Shown: positions 43,670 to 53,140 of the stretch, piece by piece
Numbering within the stretch: position 1 is the first letter of the stretch
Layout of the letters: every line of letters starts with the position of its first letter
DNA from: an uncultured Paracoccus sp.
GTDB lineage: Bacteria > Pseudomonadota > Alphaproteobacteria > Rhodobacterales > Rhodobacteraceae
Assembly (NCBI RefSeq): GCF_947496875.1
Contig: NZ_CANMEH010000010.1
Span: 62,001 to 126,000, forward strand
Direction: 5' to 3'
DNA: 64,000 nt
Position numbers and translations under genes: made by a program
Notes under the pieces: generated by a model
The model's database searches: none
Seen by the model: only the letters and a program-made list of their open reading frames with translations
What the model was told of the DNA's origin: nothing

Positions 43670-45208
43670 TCAGTTCGACGGGCTGGTAGTTCCGGTTGGC
43701 GACGGGGTTGTCGGTGTGACGGCCCCCGTGCCGGTGTCGGATGTGCCCGTGTCGCCTGTGTCCGAGGCGCCTGCGTCCGACGTGCCCCTGTCCGGCATAC
43801 TCGTGTCAGATGCGCCGGTGGTGGGCGAGTCGGATGGGGAGGTGCCGGTCGGCGAGGTGCCCGCAGCGGTGGACCCTGTCGCGGCGCCGGTCGATGCGGC
43901 ACCGCTGTCGGTGTCGCTATCTGTGTCGGTCGCCGAGGCGGCGGGCTCGTCGTCCGTCGCGCTGCTGTCCGCCGCGTCCGGGGCAGAGCCGCCGGCGGCC
44001 GTGCCGGACATCGACGCGGCACCGCTGTCCGCGGCCCCCGAGGGCGCGTCGGCGGCGCCGCCGCCCGCCATGCCGTCACCCGACATGTCGTGGTCCGCCA
44101 TGCCGCCATCCGGCGGGGTGGCACCGGCTTCGCCTGCGCCTGCCGCGCCGGCGTTCCGGTCCAGCCAGGCCTGCATGAAGTCGATTTCCTTCTCCTGCGC
44201 CTCGATGACCTCTTCGGCCAGGGCGCGCAGTTCCGGGTCGTCACCGTGTTCCAGCACGAGGCGCGCCATGTCCACCGCGCCCCGATGGTGCGGGATCATG
44301 CCGCGCGCGAAATCGACATCGGGATCGCCGGAAAACTCGATCATCATGTCTTCGTGCATCTTCGACATCGCGGCCGCAAAGGCCCGGTCGTGTTCGGACA
44401 TCGCGGTCGGGTCGGCGGCGGCGGGCGCGCCGGCGCGGGGGGCGGGCATGCCCGGTCCGCCCATCTGCCCGTGCTGCATCATCTGCCCGTGCTGCATCAT
44501 CGGGCCCCGCATGCCGTCACCTCGCATGCCGTCACCCCGCATGCCGTCGCGGTGTCCGTCGCCCCGCTGGCCATCGCGGTGCATGCCGCCGCCATGCATG
44601 CCGCCGCCATGCATGCCGCCGCCGTGCATGCCGTCCATCCCGTGGGCGTGCATCATCGCGTGCAGCATCTCGTGCATGTAGTGGTGCATGGCGTGGTTCA
44701 TGGCGGGGCCATGCATGCCCATCCCCATGCCCTGACCCATGCCGTGACCGCCGCCGTGATCCATGCCATGGCGCTGCATCGACTTGCCGCCCTGCCCGGG
44801 CATCCCCTGGCCCATCATCCCCTGGCGGTCCATGCCCATCATGCCCTGGCCTGCCATGCCCTGACCCGGCATCCCGTGACCGCGCATTCCCTGGCCCGGT
44901 GTTCCCTGGCCCGGCATGGTGTCGCCCATCATGCCAGCCCCGGGCATTCCCTGCATCGGCATCCCGGGCCGCGGCTGGCCCTGCAGGTTCTGGCCGTACA
45001 TTCCGCCCGGCCGGTCGGTGGCGCCGGGGCTCTGGCTCCGGTTCGGGCCGGGCGCCGGGTCGCTGCCGGTGCTGGCGCCGGGCGTGCCCGTGTCTGGCCC
45101 GGTCTGGGCCCCGGTCTGGGCCGTCGTCTGGGCGGCGGCGGGCAGGGCGCTGATCGCCAGCACCGCGGCGATGCGGCAGGCGGTCGTCATCAGGTCGAAT
45201 CGGGTCAT
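43670..45208 (-). CDS. DUF305 protein with Met/His/Gly-rich repeat region
   Basis: A 512-residue exported protein, far longer than the ~150-200 residues of simple DUF305 proteins. A Sec signal (residues 1-26, ending ALPAAAQ) is followed by a Thr/Pro/Gly linker. A remarkable ~190-residue region then repeats MPGQG, GMMG, MHGGG and RGDGM with clustered Met and His. The DUF305 helical domain (about 262-350) carries MIPHHRGAVDMARLVLEHG, and a long Ala/Ser/Thr/Asp tail ends the protein. DUF305 relatives are linked to copper; Met and His arrays are classic Cu(I)/Cu(II) ligands. A periplasmic metal buffer is my inference. GGAG precedes the ATG. Confidence 0.85.
   Translation of the reverse strand: MTRFDLMTTACRIAAVLAISALPAAAQTTAQTGAQTGPDTGTPGASTGSDPAPGPNRSQSPGATDRPGGMYGQNLQGQPRPGMPMQGMPGAGMMGDTMPGQGTPGQGMRGHGMPGQGMAGQGMMGMDRQGMMGQGMPGQGGKSMQRHGMDHGGGHGMGQGMGMGMHGPAMNHAMHHYMHEMLHAMMHAHGMDGMHGGGMHGGGMHGGGMHRDGQRGDGHRDGMRGDGMRGDGMRGPMMQHGQMMQHGQMGGPGMPAPRAGAPAAADPTAMSEHDRAFAAAMSKMHEDMMIEFSGDPDVDFARGMIPHHRGAVDMARLVLEHGDDPELRALAEEVIEAQEKEIDFMQAWLDRNAGAAGAGEAGATPPDGGMADHDMSGDGMAGGGAADAPSGAADSGAASMSGTAAGGSAPDAADSSATDDEPAASATDTDSDTDSGAASTGAATGSTAAGTSPTGTSPSDSPTTGASDTSMPDRGTSDAGASDTGDTGTSDTGTGAVTPTTPSPTGTTSPSN
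44581..44632 (-). repeat. 15-bp tandem repeat coding MHGGG units
   Basis: GCATGCCGCCGCCAT occurs at 44581 and 44596 and, with one change, at 44611; a fourth partial unit follows. It encodes consecutive MHGGG blocks in the DUF305 protein. A related 15-bp unit coding RGDGM lies just upstream at about 44505-44545. Such short in-frame tandem repeats expand and contract by slippage. Confidence 0.85.
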
Positions 45209-45259
45209 GTCTCGCTCCACTCGAAAGGGTTCGGAGAGGGAAACGCGCCATGCCGCCCG

Positions 45260-46183
45260 CTAGTTGCGGCGGATCAGGCGGAACGCGGCCGAGGCGAGCC
45301 AGCCGGCGGCCACGGCGAAGGCCAGCGACATCAGCCCGTACCAGAACGGCTGTTCCAGGGCGAGCTGGTAGAGCCAGCGTTCCAGCCCGACCTTCTTGAC
45401 TGCGATCGGGGCGCTGTAGGCGCTGACCACCTGGCCGTCGCGGACCAGGAAGATGCTGGTCTTGTACTGCCCCTCGATCAGGTTGGCGGGCAGCGTCACC
45501 TCGGCCCGGAACAGGGTCTGGTCGATGACGCTGACGGCCCCTTCTTCCAGCGCGTAGCGGCCCGCCTCGGTGCGCAGGCGCAGCAGCGCGGCGGTGAATT
45601 CGGTGGTGTCGGCGACCTGCACCGGCACCGCGAAGGAGCGGATCGCCAGCGGGATCGAGATACGGTGCTGCACGTCCTCGGCCGGGGAGAGCAGCTGCCC
45701 GAGCGGCGCGCTGGTCGCCACGACGTAGAAATCGGGGGCGGCGCCGACGGTCAGCGAGTCGGTGTTCACCCAGATCCCGAAGCGGCGTTCCTTGCGCCGG
45801 ATCTTGACCGACTGGGACGGGCCCTGGACGGTGACGATGACCCCGATCGGCGGGCCCGGCGGCAGCGGCGCGTCGCGCTTGACCGCGCCGAAGATCAGGA
45901 TCTCGGACCCGGTGAAGGTGGTGGTGATCGACACCGCGTCCTGGGACAGCCCGGCGACGACCTGTTCGCCGGCGGTCGTCTCGACCGCGACGGGGGCGGC
46001 ATCGCCCGCGGCGGTCGGGCCCGGCGTGGTCAGCGGCGCGACCGGGGCGTCCGGCGGTGGCGGGTCCTGGGCGCGGCCGGGGGCGATGAGGGTGGCGGCG
46101 ACCAGCAGCCCGGCCAGCAGCGTCGCGGCGAGGGTGGCGGACAGGGGGGCGGGCGGCCGGATCGCGCGGCGCGGCCGGCTCAT
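45260..46183 (-). CDS. TIGR02186 family membrane protein
   Basis: A 307-residue protein with an N-terminal signal or anchor (LSATLAATLLAGLLVAATLI), a large periplasmic beta-rich domain, and one C-terminal helix (FWYGLMSLAFAVAAGWLASAAF). The domain includes SQDAVSITTTFTGSEILIFGA and IGVIVTVQGPSQSVKIRRKERRFGIW, which I associate with TIGR02186. These proteins are regularly found next to TauE/SafE exporters in Alphaproteobacteria, as here. Its start overlaps the upstream TauE-like stop by 4 nt. A partner role in sulfite or sulfonate handling is likely but unproven. Confidence 0.82.
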   Translation of the reverse strand: MSRPRRAIRPPAPLSATLAATLLAGLLVAATLIAPGRAQDPPPPDAPVAPLTTPGPTAAGDAAPVAVETTAGEQVVAGLSQDAVSITTTFTGSEILIFGAVKRDAPLPPGPPIGVIVTVQGPSQSVKIRRKERRFGIWVNTDSLTVGAAPDFYVVATSAPLGQLLSPAEDVQHRISIPLAIRSFAVPVQVADTTEFTAALLRLRTEAGRYALEEGAVSVIDQTLFRAEVTLPANLIEGQYKTSIFLVRDGQVVSAYSAPIAVKKVGLERWLYQLALEQPFWYGLMSLAFAVAAGWLASAAFRLIRRN

Positions 46184-47100
46184 CTCGGGGCCACCGGGGC
46201 CAGGGAATAGATGTCGTCGGGGCGCAGGAACAGGTCCAGCGCCAGCTTGGCGCAGACCACAAGCACCAGCGCCGCCAGCAGGATCCGCAGCTGTTCGGCG
46301 CGCAGCTTGGCGCCGAGCTGCGCGCCGAGCTGCGCGCCCACCACGCCGCCGACGATCAGCAGCACCGCCAACATGATGTCGACGGTGTTGAAGCTGACCG
46401 CGTGCATCAGCGTGGTGAAGGCGCTGACCGCGGCGATCTGGAACAGCGAGGTGCCGATCACGACCTTGGTGGGCATCCCCAGCAGGTAGATCATCGCCGG
46501 CACCATGACGAAGCCGCCGCCGACCCCCATGATCGCGGCGAGGACCCCGACCGCGACCCCTACCGCCAGCGGCGGCAGCACGCTGATATAGAGCCCGGAC
46601 TTGCGGAACTTCATCCGCAGCGGCAGGCCGTCCACCCAGCTGTGTTCGCGGCGGCGCGGCTTGGCGCTGCCGGGGCGACGGGAGGCGCGCAGGCTGTTCA
46701 GGCTTTCGCGTAGCATGGTCAGGCCGATGAAGCCCAGGAACACCACGTAGCTGAGCTGCACGACCAGATCGACCTGGCCCAGCCGCTGCAGCGCGGTGAA
46801 CAGCCAGACGCCCAAATAGGATCCGAACACGCCGCCGACCAACAGCACCCAGCCCATGCGCATGTCCACCGTCTTGCGCTTGAGATGGGCGAACAGGGCC
46901 GAGGCCGACGAGGCGACGACCTGGTTGGCGCCGGTCGCCACGGCGATGGGCGGCGGGATGCCGATGAAGAACAGCAGCGGCGTGATCAGGAACCCGCCGC
47001 CGACGCCGAACAGCCCGCTCATCAGCCCGACGATGCCGCCCAGCCCGATCAGGACGAAGGCATTGACCGATACCTCGGCAATGGGAAGATAGATCTGCAT
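46180..47100 (-). CDS. Sulfite exporter TauE/SafE (TSUP) family protein
   Basis: A 306-residue membrane permease with two related halves. Each opens with a Gly-rich helix: [21 protein letters not shown] near the N-terminus and [21 protein letters not shown] in the middle. About eight to ten helices are predicted, with a basic cytoplasmic loop between the halves. Family members export sulfite or organosulfonates. It is co-transcribed with the TIGR02186 gene and is divergent from surE. Confidence 0.9.
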   Translation of the reverse strand: MQIYLPIAEVSVNAFVLIGLGGIVGLMSGLFGVGGGFLITPLLFFIGIPPPIAVATGANQVVASSASALFAHLKRKTVDMRMGWVLLVGGVFGSYLGVWLFTALQRLGQVDLVVQLSYVVFLGFIGLTMLRESLNSLRASRRPGSAKPRRREHSWVDGLPLRMKFRKSGLYISVLPPLAVGVAVGVLAAIMGVGGGFVMVPAMIYLLGMPTKVVIGTSLFQIAAVSAFTTLMHAVSFNTVDIMLAVLLIVGGVVGAQLGAQLGAKLRAEQLRILLAALVLVVCAKLALDLFLRPDDIYSLAPVAPR

Positions 47101-47385
47101 GGCCGCCTGTTCTGCTGAGCCATCTTGCCGGGGCGTTCCGGCCGCGTCAAATCGTGATCCGCGCCGCCGCGGCCGGTTGCGCCGGCGCCGGGGCAGCGGC
47201 TAAGCAGGGCGGCGAGTGCCGGCCTCGCACCGTCCGACCCTGCCGCGACTCTGCAGCGGGCCGGGCACGGCGGGCGGGCACCGGCACCACGGCAGAACAG
47301 ACCCCGGGCATCACCGGCACCACCAGACGACGCAGAGGCCGGCACCGCCGGCGGGACCACCACGGCAAACCAGAATGGGCAGGCG

Positions 47386-48180
47386 ATGCGGATCCTGATC
47401 ACCAACGACGACGGCATCAATGCCCCCGGACTGGCCGCGATGGCCGACATCGCGGCCGAGGTGGCCGGCCCGCAGGGCGAGGTCTGGGTGGTCGCCCCCG
47501 CCTTCGAACAGTCCGGCGTGGCGCACTGCATCAGCTATACCCATCCGACCATGATCGCCGAGCTGTCGCCGCGGCGCTGGGCGGCCGAGGGCAGCCCGGC
47601 CGACTGCGTGCTGGCCGGACTGGCCGACATCATGCGGGACGCGCCCCCCGACCTGGTCCTGTCGGGGGTGAACCGCGGCAACAACGCCGGCGAGAACGTG
47701 ATGTATTCGGGCACCGTGGGCGGCGCGATGGAGGCCGCCCTGCAGGGCCTGCCCGCCATCGCGCTGTCGCAGTATCTGGGGCCGGGCACCGCCGGGCTGG
47801 AGGATCCGTTCGAGGCGGCGCGGGTGCACGGGCCGCAGGTGATCCGGCGGCTGCTGGATTACGGCGACTGGACCTCGGACGACGATTTCCGGCTGTTCTA
47901 CAACGTCAACTTTCCGGCCACCGGCGCCGACGGGGTGCGCGGGATGCGGGTCGGCGCCCAGGGCCGGCGCCAGGGCGTGCGGTTCGGGGTGGCGCCGCAT
48001 GTCTCGCCCAGCGGCCGGCGGTTCCTGTGGATCACCGGCGGATCGCAGCAGGCCCGCGCCACCGCCGACAGCGACGTCGAGATCCTGCTGGACAGCTATG
48101 TGTCGGTGACGCCGATGCGCCCGGACCTGACCTGCCACGCCTCGCTGGGCCTGCTGCAGGAGGCGCTGGACGACCGATGA
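47386..48180 (+). CDS. surE: 5'/3'-nucleotidase SurE
   Basis: A 264-residue metal-dependent survival phosphatase. It begins [16 protein letters not shown], with the metal-binding DD pair, and continues with [30 protein letters not shown], and [23 protein letters not shown] with the catalytic Asn and Ser loops. Length is normal. The upstream 285-bp gap holds no gene. The stop overlaps the pcm start by 4 nt. The order surE-pcm-nlpD is a widely conserved stationary-phase survival cluster. Confidence 0.95.
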   Translation: MRILITNDDGINAPGLAAMADIAAEVAGPQGEVWVVAPAFEQSGVAHCISYTHPTMIAELSPRRWAAEGSPADCVLAGLADIMRDAPPDLVLSGVNRGNNAGENVMYSGTVGGAMEAALQGLPAIALSQYLGPGTAGLEDPFEAARVHGPQVIRRLLDYGDWTSDDDFRLFYNVNFPATGADGVRGMRVGAQGRRQGVRFGVAPHVSPSGRRFLWITGGSQQARATADSDVEILLDSYVSVTPMRPDLTCHASLGLLQEALDDR

Positions 48181-48941
48181 GCGCGGCAGGGGGCGGGCGG
48201 GCAGGCAGCGGGACCGGACGCGGGCAGCAGGCCGGGCAGGAGAGCGGGCATCAGGCGGGGCAGGGGCCCGGGCCGGCCGACCGCGATGCCGGGTCCGGCC
48301 CCGGCTCGGCCAGCGAGCAGAAGATGCGCTTCGTCTATGCGCTGCGCTCGCGCGGGGTGACCGATCCGCGGGTGCTGGACGCCATGGAACGGATCGACCG
48401 CGGCGCCTTCGTGCGCGGCCATTTCGAGGACCGCGCCTATGACGACACGCCGCTGCCGATCGCCTGCGGGCAGACGATCAGCCAGCCGTCGGTGGTCGGG
48501 CTGATGACCCAGGCGCTGGAGGTCGGGCCGCGCGACACCGTGCTGGAAGTCGGGACCGGGTCGGGCTATCAGGCCGCGGTGCTGTCGCTGCTGTGCCGGC
48601 GGGTGATGACCGTGGACCGGCACCGGCGCCTGGTCACCGAGGCCGAGGCGCTGTTCCGGCGGCTGGGCCTGACCAACATCACCACCCGGGTGGCGGACGG
48701 GTCGCACGGGTCGCCGGAGCAGGCGCCGTTCGATCGCATCATGGTGACCGCGGCCGCCGAGGACCCGCCGGGGCCTCTGTTGTCGCAACTGAAGATCGGC
48801 GGTATCATGGTGTTGCCGGTCGGCCAATCGGATGCGGTCCAGACGCTGATCCGCGTCACCCGTGAACCGCACGGCTTCCGGTATGACGAGTTGCGGCAGG
48901 TACGGTTCGTGCCGTTGATCGAGGGGTTGGGACAGACATGA
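48177..48941 (+). CDS. pcm: Protein-L-isoaspartate O-methyltransferase
   Basis: A 254-residue SAM-dependent repair methyltransferase for isoaspartyl residues. Core motifs are [20 protein letters not shown] and [16 protein letters not shown] (SAM binding), then [27 protein letters not shown]. The first ~48 residues are a Gly/Gln/Ala-rich low-complexity stretch not seen in the usual enzyme; an internal ATG at 48325 ([12 protein letters not shown]) would give the common N-terminus. The ATG at 48177 overlaps the surE stop by 4 nt, which favours the longer form. It precedes nlpD by 27 bp. Confidence 0.92.
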   Translation: MSAAGGGRAGSGTGRGQQAGQESGHQAGQGPGPADRDAGSGPGSASEQKMRFVYALRSRGVTDPRVLDAMERIDRGAFVRGHFEDRAYDDTPLPIACGQTISQPSVVGLMTQALEVGPRDTVLEVGTGSGYQAAVLSLLCRRVMTVDRHRRLVTEAEALFRRLGLTNITTRVADGSHGSPEQAPFDRIMVTAAAEDPPGPLLSQLKIGGIMVLPVGQSDAVQTLIRVTREPHGFRYDELRQVRFVPLIEGLGQT

Positions 48942-48968
48942 CCCCCGCACAGGAATGAGGACGGGCAG

Positions 48969-49973
48969 ATGCGAGTTTCCCTTGGGTCGGGGCTGACCCT
49001 GACGGTGCTGATGCTGGCGGCGGGCTGCGCGCCGGTGGCGGGACCCGGCGCGCCGGGCACGGCGGTGCAGACCGCACCAGCCCAGACCGCGCCGGGCCAG
49101 GCGGCGCCGGGCGCCACGCCACCGGGCACCACGGCGGCCAGGACGGTGCCGTTCCAGATCCGCATCCCGCGGCTGCAGATGCCGGTGTTCGGCGCGCCCG
49201 CCGCGACCGCGACGGCCGCCGGGCAGCCGCGCGTGACCGACCCGTTCGCCGGCCAGGGGGTCCGCACCCCCGCGATCGAGGGCGCGCCCGCAACCGGGAC
49301 GGCCGCCGGCGCGCAGCCGGCCCCGGCCGCCCCGCAGAGCCACACGGTTGTCAGCGGGGACTCGGCCTGGTCGATCGCGCGCAAATACGGGATCAGCCTG
49401 CAGCAGCTGGCCGCGGCCAACAACCTGCCCGAGTCGATGACGGTGCGGCTGGGGCAGACCCTGACGATCCCCGCGGCGGGGCCGACCCGGGTCGCGGTGA
49501 CCGCGCCCGGCGCAGGCTCGCCCACGCCGGCGCCGCCATCGGCCAACACACCGCTGCCGCGCGAGACGACGACGCCCGCCGCCCGCCCCCAGGCGCCCGA
49601 TCTGGGCGCCACGCGGACCGCCGCGTCGGGCAGCGGCCGGCTGCTGATGCCGGTCGACGGGGCGATCATCCGTGCCTACAGCAAGGGGCAAAACGAGGGG
49701 ATCGACGTCGCCGCCGCGGCCGGCACCCCGGTGCGCGCCGCCGCTGGCGGCACGGTCGCCGCGATCACCCGCGACACCGAAGGCGTGCCGATCGTCGTGA
49801 TCCGCCACCAGGGCGACCTGCTGACGGTCTATGCGGGGCTGGACGGGCTGCGGGTCGACAAGGGCCAGCAGGTCAGCGCCGGGCAGACGATCGGCACCGC
49901 CCGCGGCACCGGCAGCATCCATTTCGAGGTCCGCAAGGGCTTCGACAGCGTCGATCCGGAAGGCTATCTGTGA
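48969..49973 (+). CDS. nlpD: NlpD-like murein hydrolase activator, LysM plus degenerate M23
   Basis: A 334-residue lipoprotein with a lipobox (LMLAAGC, Cys at about residue 21). A Pro/Ala-rich linker leads to a LysM domain (HTVVSGDSAWSIARKYGI, about residues 125-168) and a C-terminal LytM/M23 fold (about 225-334). The first zinc-ligand His of active M23 enzymes should lie in HxGxD; here the segment reads QNEGIDVAAAAGTPV, with Asn-Glu in place of His. The later SIHFEVRKG is kept. This matches NlpD/EnvC-type activators that stimulate amidases without cutting peptidoglycan. It is third in surE-pcm-nlpD. Confidence 0.9.
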   Translation: MRVSLGSGLTLTVLMLAAGCAPVAGPGAPGTAVQTAPAQTAPGQAAPGATPPGTTAARTVPFQIRIPRLQMPVFGAPAATATAAGQPRVTDPFAGQGVRTPAIEGAPATGTAAGAQPAPAAPQSHTVVSGDSAWSIARKYGISLQQLAAANNLPESMTVRLGQTLTIPAAGPTRVAVTAPGAGSPTPAPPSANTPLPRETTTPAARPQAPDLGATRTAASGSGRLLMPVDGAIIRAYSKGQNEGIDVAAAAGTPVRAAAGGTVAAITRDTEGVPIVVIRHQGDLLTVYAGLDGLRVDKGQQVSAGQTIGTARGTGSIHFEVRKGFDSVDPEGYL

Positions 49974-50027
49974 GCGCGGCGCGCGGCTCGGCCTGATCGG
50001 GCCGGACCGGGGCGGGGCGCGCGGCGG

Positions 50028-50477
50028 CTAGAGCCCGAAGCTCACATGCCCCTGCGGGTCGATCGGCCAGGCAGGGTTCCACGCGATTTCCCAGGCATGT
50101 CCGTCGGGATCGGCGACATAGCCGCGATAGCCGCCATGCGGCGGGGCATCCGCAGGGCGCAGGATCGTGCCGCCCGCGCGTTCCAGCGCCGCCATCACCG
50201 GGTCCACATCGTCGCGCCGGCCGACATTGTGGGCCAGCGCCACGGCGCCCGTGCCGGCGGGGCCAGACGTCGGGCCGGGGGCGGCAGCACCGGGGCGCCG
50301 CATGTCCGCCGCAAGCGCGGATGCCAGCCAGGTGGCCAGCACGAAGCCGTTCATCTGGTAGAAGATGATCTCGGCGCTCTCGAACACCGGGGCCCAGCCG
50401 AACCCGTCGACATAGAACCGGCGCGAGCGGGCCGGATCGGCGATCCCCAGCGTCACCACCGCCATCTGCTGCTGCAT
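50028..50477 (-). CDS. VOC (glyoxalase/bleomycin-resistance fold) family protein
   Basis: A 149-residue protein with the beta-alpha-beta-beta-beta pattern of vicinal oxygen chelate proteins. It begins VVTLGIADPARSRRFYVDGFG and ends with GYVADPDGHAWEIAWNPAW, where the Glu is a usual metal ligand. An Ala/Gly/Pro-rich insertion of about 20 residues sits in the middle. The ATG at 50477 is tentative, with only a G-rich stretch upstream. The substrate is unknown. It lies downstream of tolC on the same strand, about 100 bp away. Confidence 0.8.
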   Translation of the reverse strand: MQQQMAVVTLGIADPARSRRFYVDGFGWAPVFESAEIIFYQMNGFVLATWLASALAADMRRPGAAAPGPTSGPAGTGAVALAHNVGRRDDVDPVMAALERAGGTILRPADAPPHGGYRGYVADPDGHAWEIAWNPAWPIDPQGHVSFGL

Positions 50478-50575
50478 GTTTTCGACCCCCGCTGCGCTGC
50501 CATGCCACGCGCAGTCTGGTCCCGCGTGGTGGGGCGACGCAAGCGCCTGCGCAGGCCGCACGCCCGAGGGTGTGG

Positions 50576-52000
50576 TCAGTTGCGGTCCCGGCCGATCGCG
50601 CGCAGGACGCGGTCCAGGTTGTCACCCTGCTCGCTGGTGTAGGGCGCATCGCGCACGGCGTTGTAGTAGGCCGAGGGGTCATAGGTCGGGATCCCGAGCT
50701 TGAGATCCTCGACGGTCAGAAGCCCCATCGCCGCCAGCAGCTGGTAATGGGCCAGCTGCAGATTGGCCTCGGCCGAGATCAGGTCGGCGCGGGCTTCCAG
50801 CAGGTCCTGTTCCGCGTCCAGCACGTCCAGGGTCGTGCGCGCGCCCAGCAACGCTTCCTCGCGGACCCCCTCATAGGCCTGCCGCGCGGCCGAGATCTGT
50901 TCGTTGATCGCGACGATCTGGGCTTGCGCGATATCGATGTTCGCCCAGGCGACGCCAACCGCCTGGTCGACCTGGCGCGCGGTGTTCAGCAGCGCCGACC
51001 GGGCGGCATCGCGGGACGCCATGGCGCGGCGGTGCTGCGACGACAGCCGCCCGCCGGCATAGAGCGTCTGGTTCAGTTCGATCCCGGCGCTGAGCGTGCC
51101 GGAGGTGCCGGTCTGGGTGCCGGTGGGCAGTCCCAGGGCGTTGCGGCTGGCCTCGGGCTGGCGGGTGCCGCTGACCCCGGCCTGCCCGGTGAGCATCGGC
51201 CGACGTTCGGCGGCGGCGGCGGCTACCTGCAGTTCCGACGCCGCGGTGGCGCGCTGCGCCTGCAGGATGGCGGGATGGGTGGTGCGGGCCACGGCCTGGG
51301 CGCTGGCCAGCGTGGCGGGCCGGTCCGGCCGGGGCGGCGGGGGATCGAGGTCACCCGGCACGCGGCCGACCGCGGCGCGGTAATCCTCGCGGGCGATTTC
51401 CAGGTTGCCCTGGGCGCTGGCCAGCGCGGCGCGGGTGGCGGCCAGCTGCGCCTCGGCCAGCGACACGTCGGTGGTGGTGATCTCGCCGACCTCGAAGCGG
51501 TCCCGGGCGGCCTGCAGTTCCTGGCTGAGCAGGTTGACCGAGTTTTCCTGCAGGGCGACCTGCTGCTCGGCGCTGCGCACCGCCAGAAAGGCCTGGGTCG
51601 CCTGCAGCAGCACGTCCTGTTCGATCGCCACCAGCGACTGCCGGGTAGCCAGCACGTTTTCCTTGGCGATGTCGATCGCCAGCTGCGACCGGCCCCAGTC
51701 GAACAGCGTCATCTGCGCGACCAGCTGCAGCGTGGTGGCCGCGGCCTCGACCCCCTCGACCTGCTGGAAGTTGTGCGATGCGGCCCACTGCACCACCGGC
51801 CGCAGGGCGGACATGGCGGTCGCCACGTCCTCGTCCGCGGCGCGCAGCAGGGCACGGTTCTGTTCCAGCAGCGCCGAGTGCCGGTACGCGGCGACCATCG
51901 TGTCGGCCAAGCTTTCGGCGGTGGCCGGCAGCGCCAGCGTTCCCGACAGCGCCGCCGACAGGACCATGCCCCGGATCAGCCGGCGCGCCGCGCCGATCAC
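50576..52000 (-). CDS. tolC: TolC-family outer membrane efflux protein
   Basis: A 474-residue outer-membrane channel subunit with a signal peptide ([21 protein letters not shown], then [14 protein letters not shown]). Two OEP repeats of long amphipathic helices follow, for example [21 protein letters not shown] and a second copy around [21 protein letters not shown]. As a trimer it connects inner-membrane exporters to the outside. It starts with GTG at 52000, which overlaps the stop of the PCM-like gene (GTGA, 4 nt), with AGGGAG 9 nt upstream. No adaptor or pump gene is adjacent. Confidence 0.92.
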   Translation of the reverse strand: MIGAARRLIRGMVLSAALSGTLALPATAESLADTMVAAYRHSALLEQNRALLRAADEDVATAMSALRPVVQWAASHNFQQVEGVEAAATTLQLVAQMTLFDWGRSQLAIDIAKENVLATRQSLVAIEQDVLLQATQAFLAVRSAEQQVALQENSVNLLSQELQAARDRFEVGEITTTDVSLAEAQLAATRAALASAQGNLEIAREDYRAAVGRVPGDLDPPPPRPDRPATLASAQAVARTTHPAILQAQRATAASELQVAAAAAERRPMLTGQAGVSGTRQPEASRNALGLPTGTQTGTSGTLSAGIELNQTLYAGGRLSSQHRRAMASRDAARSALLNTARQVDQAVGVAWANIDIAQAQIVAINEQISAARQAYEGVREEALLGARTTLDVLDAEQDLLEARADLISAEANLQLAHYQLLAAMGLLTVEDLKLGIPTYDPSAYYNAVRDAPYTSEQGDNLDRVLRAIGRDRN

Positions 52001-52662
52001 AGGGTGAACTCCCTTATCCGCTCCATCCCGGGCAGGATGGGGGCAAAGGCGTTGAAGGCGTAGCGCCAGTTGATCCGGCCGTCGATCTTGTGGCCCAGCC
52101 GGGCGACGCCCAGCCCGGCGCCGCGCCGGTCATCGTGCCACAGCGCGGCGATGCGCCCCCCCTCGCGCAGCTGGTCGGCAATGGCGTCGGGCAGCTGTTC
52201 GATCGCGCCGTTGACGAGGATCGCGTCATAGGGGCCTTGCGCCGGCGCCCCCTCGGCCAGCGGCGCCCGGACGACGACCACGTTGTCGACGCCCTGTTCG
52301 GTCAGCAGGCGTTCCGCCTTTTCTGCCATGGTGGCGTCCTGTTCGACGGCAACCACGGCCTGCGCCATCTGCGCCAGCACCACCGCCGAATAGCCGTAGC
52401 AGCACCCCAGATCCATCACCAGGTCGTCGTTTTCCAAGGCCAGCGCGTCGATCAGCTTGGCCAGGCTGCGGGGTTCCAGCAGCACCCGCCCGTGCCCCAG
52501 ATCGATGTTCTCGCCCGCATAGGCGATCTCGCGCCGCGATTCGGGGACAAAGCATTCCCGGGGCACCTGCAGCATCGCCGCGATCACCGGATACCGGGTG
52601 ACGTCGTTGGGCCGGACCTGGGTGTCCACCATGGTGTTGCGGCGCTGGGCGTAATCGGGCAT
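51997..52662 (-). CDS. PCM-like methyltransferase family protein upstream of tolC
   Basis: A 221-residue protein related to protein-L-isoaspartate methyltransferase but distinct from the pcm at 48177. It opens [20 protein letters not shown] and has a SAM motif [20 protein letters not shown], with [18 protein letters not shown] and [18 protein letters not shown]. The usual PCM active-site segment with its conserved Ser/Thr is poorly kept, so isoaspartate repair is doubtful. I recall the pairing with tolC as conserved in Rhodobacteraceae, and here the genes overlap by 4 nt. A role in export-protein modification is speculative. Confidence 0.85.
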   Translation of the reverse strand: MPDYAQRRNTMVDTQVRPNDVTRYPVIAAMLQVPRECFVPESRREIAYAGENIDLGHGRVLLEPRSLAKLIDALALENDDLVMDLGCCYGYSAVVLAQMAQAVVAVEQDATMAEKAERLLTEQGVDNVVVVRAPLAEGAPAQGPYDAILVNGAIEQLPDAIADQLREGGRIAALWHDDRRGAGLGVARLGHKIDGRINWRYAFNAFAPILPGMERIREFTL

Positions 52663-52857
52663 TGCGGCGAACCTTCGGCTGCACTGGTCGCGATGCGCTG
52701 GTCTTGCCACGAAAGACGGTGCGGGGCAACGGCACGGGTGGTCGCGCCGCCGCGCCGGTCGTCGGGGGCATCGCTACGACCCAGCACCGGCGGCGGTGTG
52801 GCCGCGCCCGGCTTGCGTGGCGCGATGCGATGGCCTATCTGACGCTCACCTCGAGGC

Positions 52858-52931
52858 GGCGGGTTGGCGGAGAGGTTACGCAGCGGATTGCAAATCCGTG
52901 TAGACCGGTTCGATTCCGGTACCCGCCTCCA
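52858..52931 (+). tRNA. tRNA-Cys (GCA), CCA encoded
   Basis: A 74-nt cloverleaf: acceptor arms GGCGGGT (52858-52864) and ACCCGCC (52921-52927), discriminator T, and encoded CCA (52929-52931). The anticodon arm GGATTGCAAATCC holds anticodon GCA. The T-arm CCGGTTCGATTCCGG and a D-arm GGCGGAGAGGTTACGCAGC complete it. It closely resembles bacterial tRNA-Cys. No integrase or repeated 3' end was seen nearby, so there is no sign of use as an attachment site. Confidence 0.97.
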
Positions 52932-53140
52932 TGGTTCCCGGACATGTTGCGCGCTTGTGCAGGGCGCCACGGGACGGCGGCAACAAGGCCGCCCTCGGCA
53001 CAAATGGTTTCGCCTGTCGAAAAATGCACCGCGCCGGTTCGGCAGGTGGCGCTTGTCAGGCGCCCGGCAACGGGGTCATGGTGGGCCCGATCGCCGCGCA
53101 GAGCCGCGGCCCGTTGCTGCCGTCCCGAGAGGAGCCTGAC

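Noticed and set aside
44505..44640. Short tandem repeats as a CRISPR array
   Set aside because: The 15-bp units are contiguous, in frame and encode MHGGG/RGDGM blocks of the DUF305 protein. There are no spacers and no cas genes.
47154..48941. In-frame upstream extension of pcm through all of surE
   Set aside because: surE is strongly supported in its own frame. The extension is a shadow of it with an implausible composition.
52858..53140. tRNA-Cys as an attachment site for an integrated element
   Set aside because: No integrase, no duplicated tRNA 3' end and no shift in gene content was seen downstream; ordinary TRAP genes follow.
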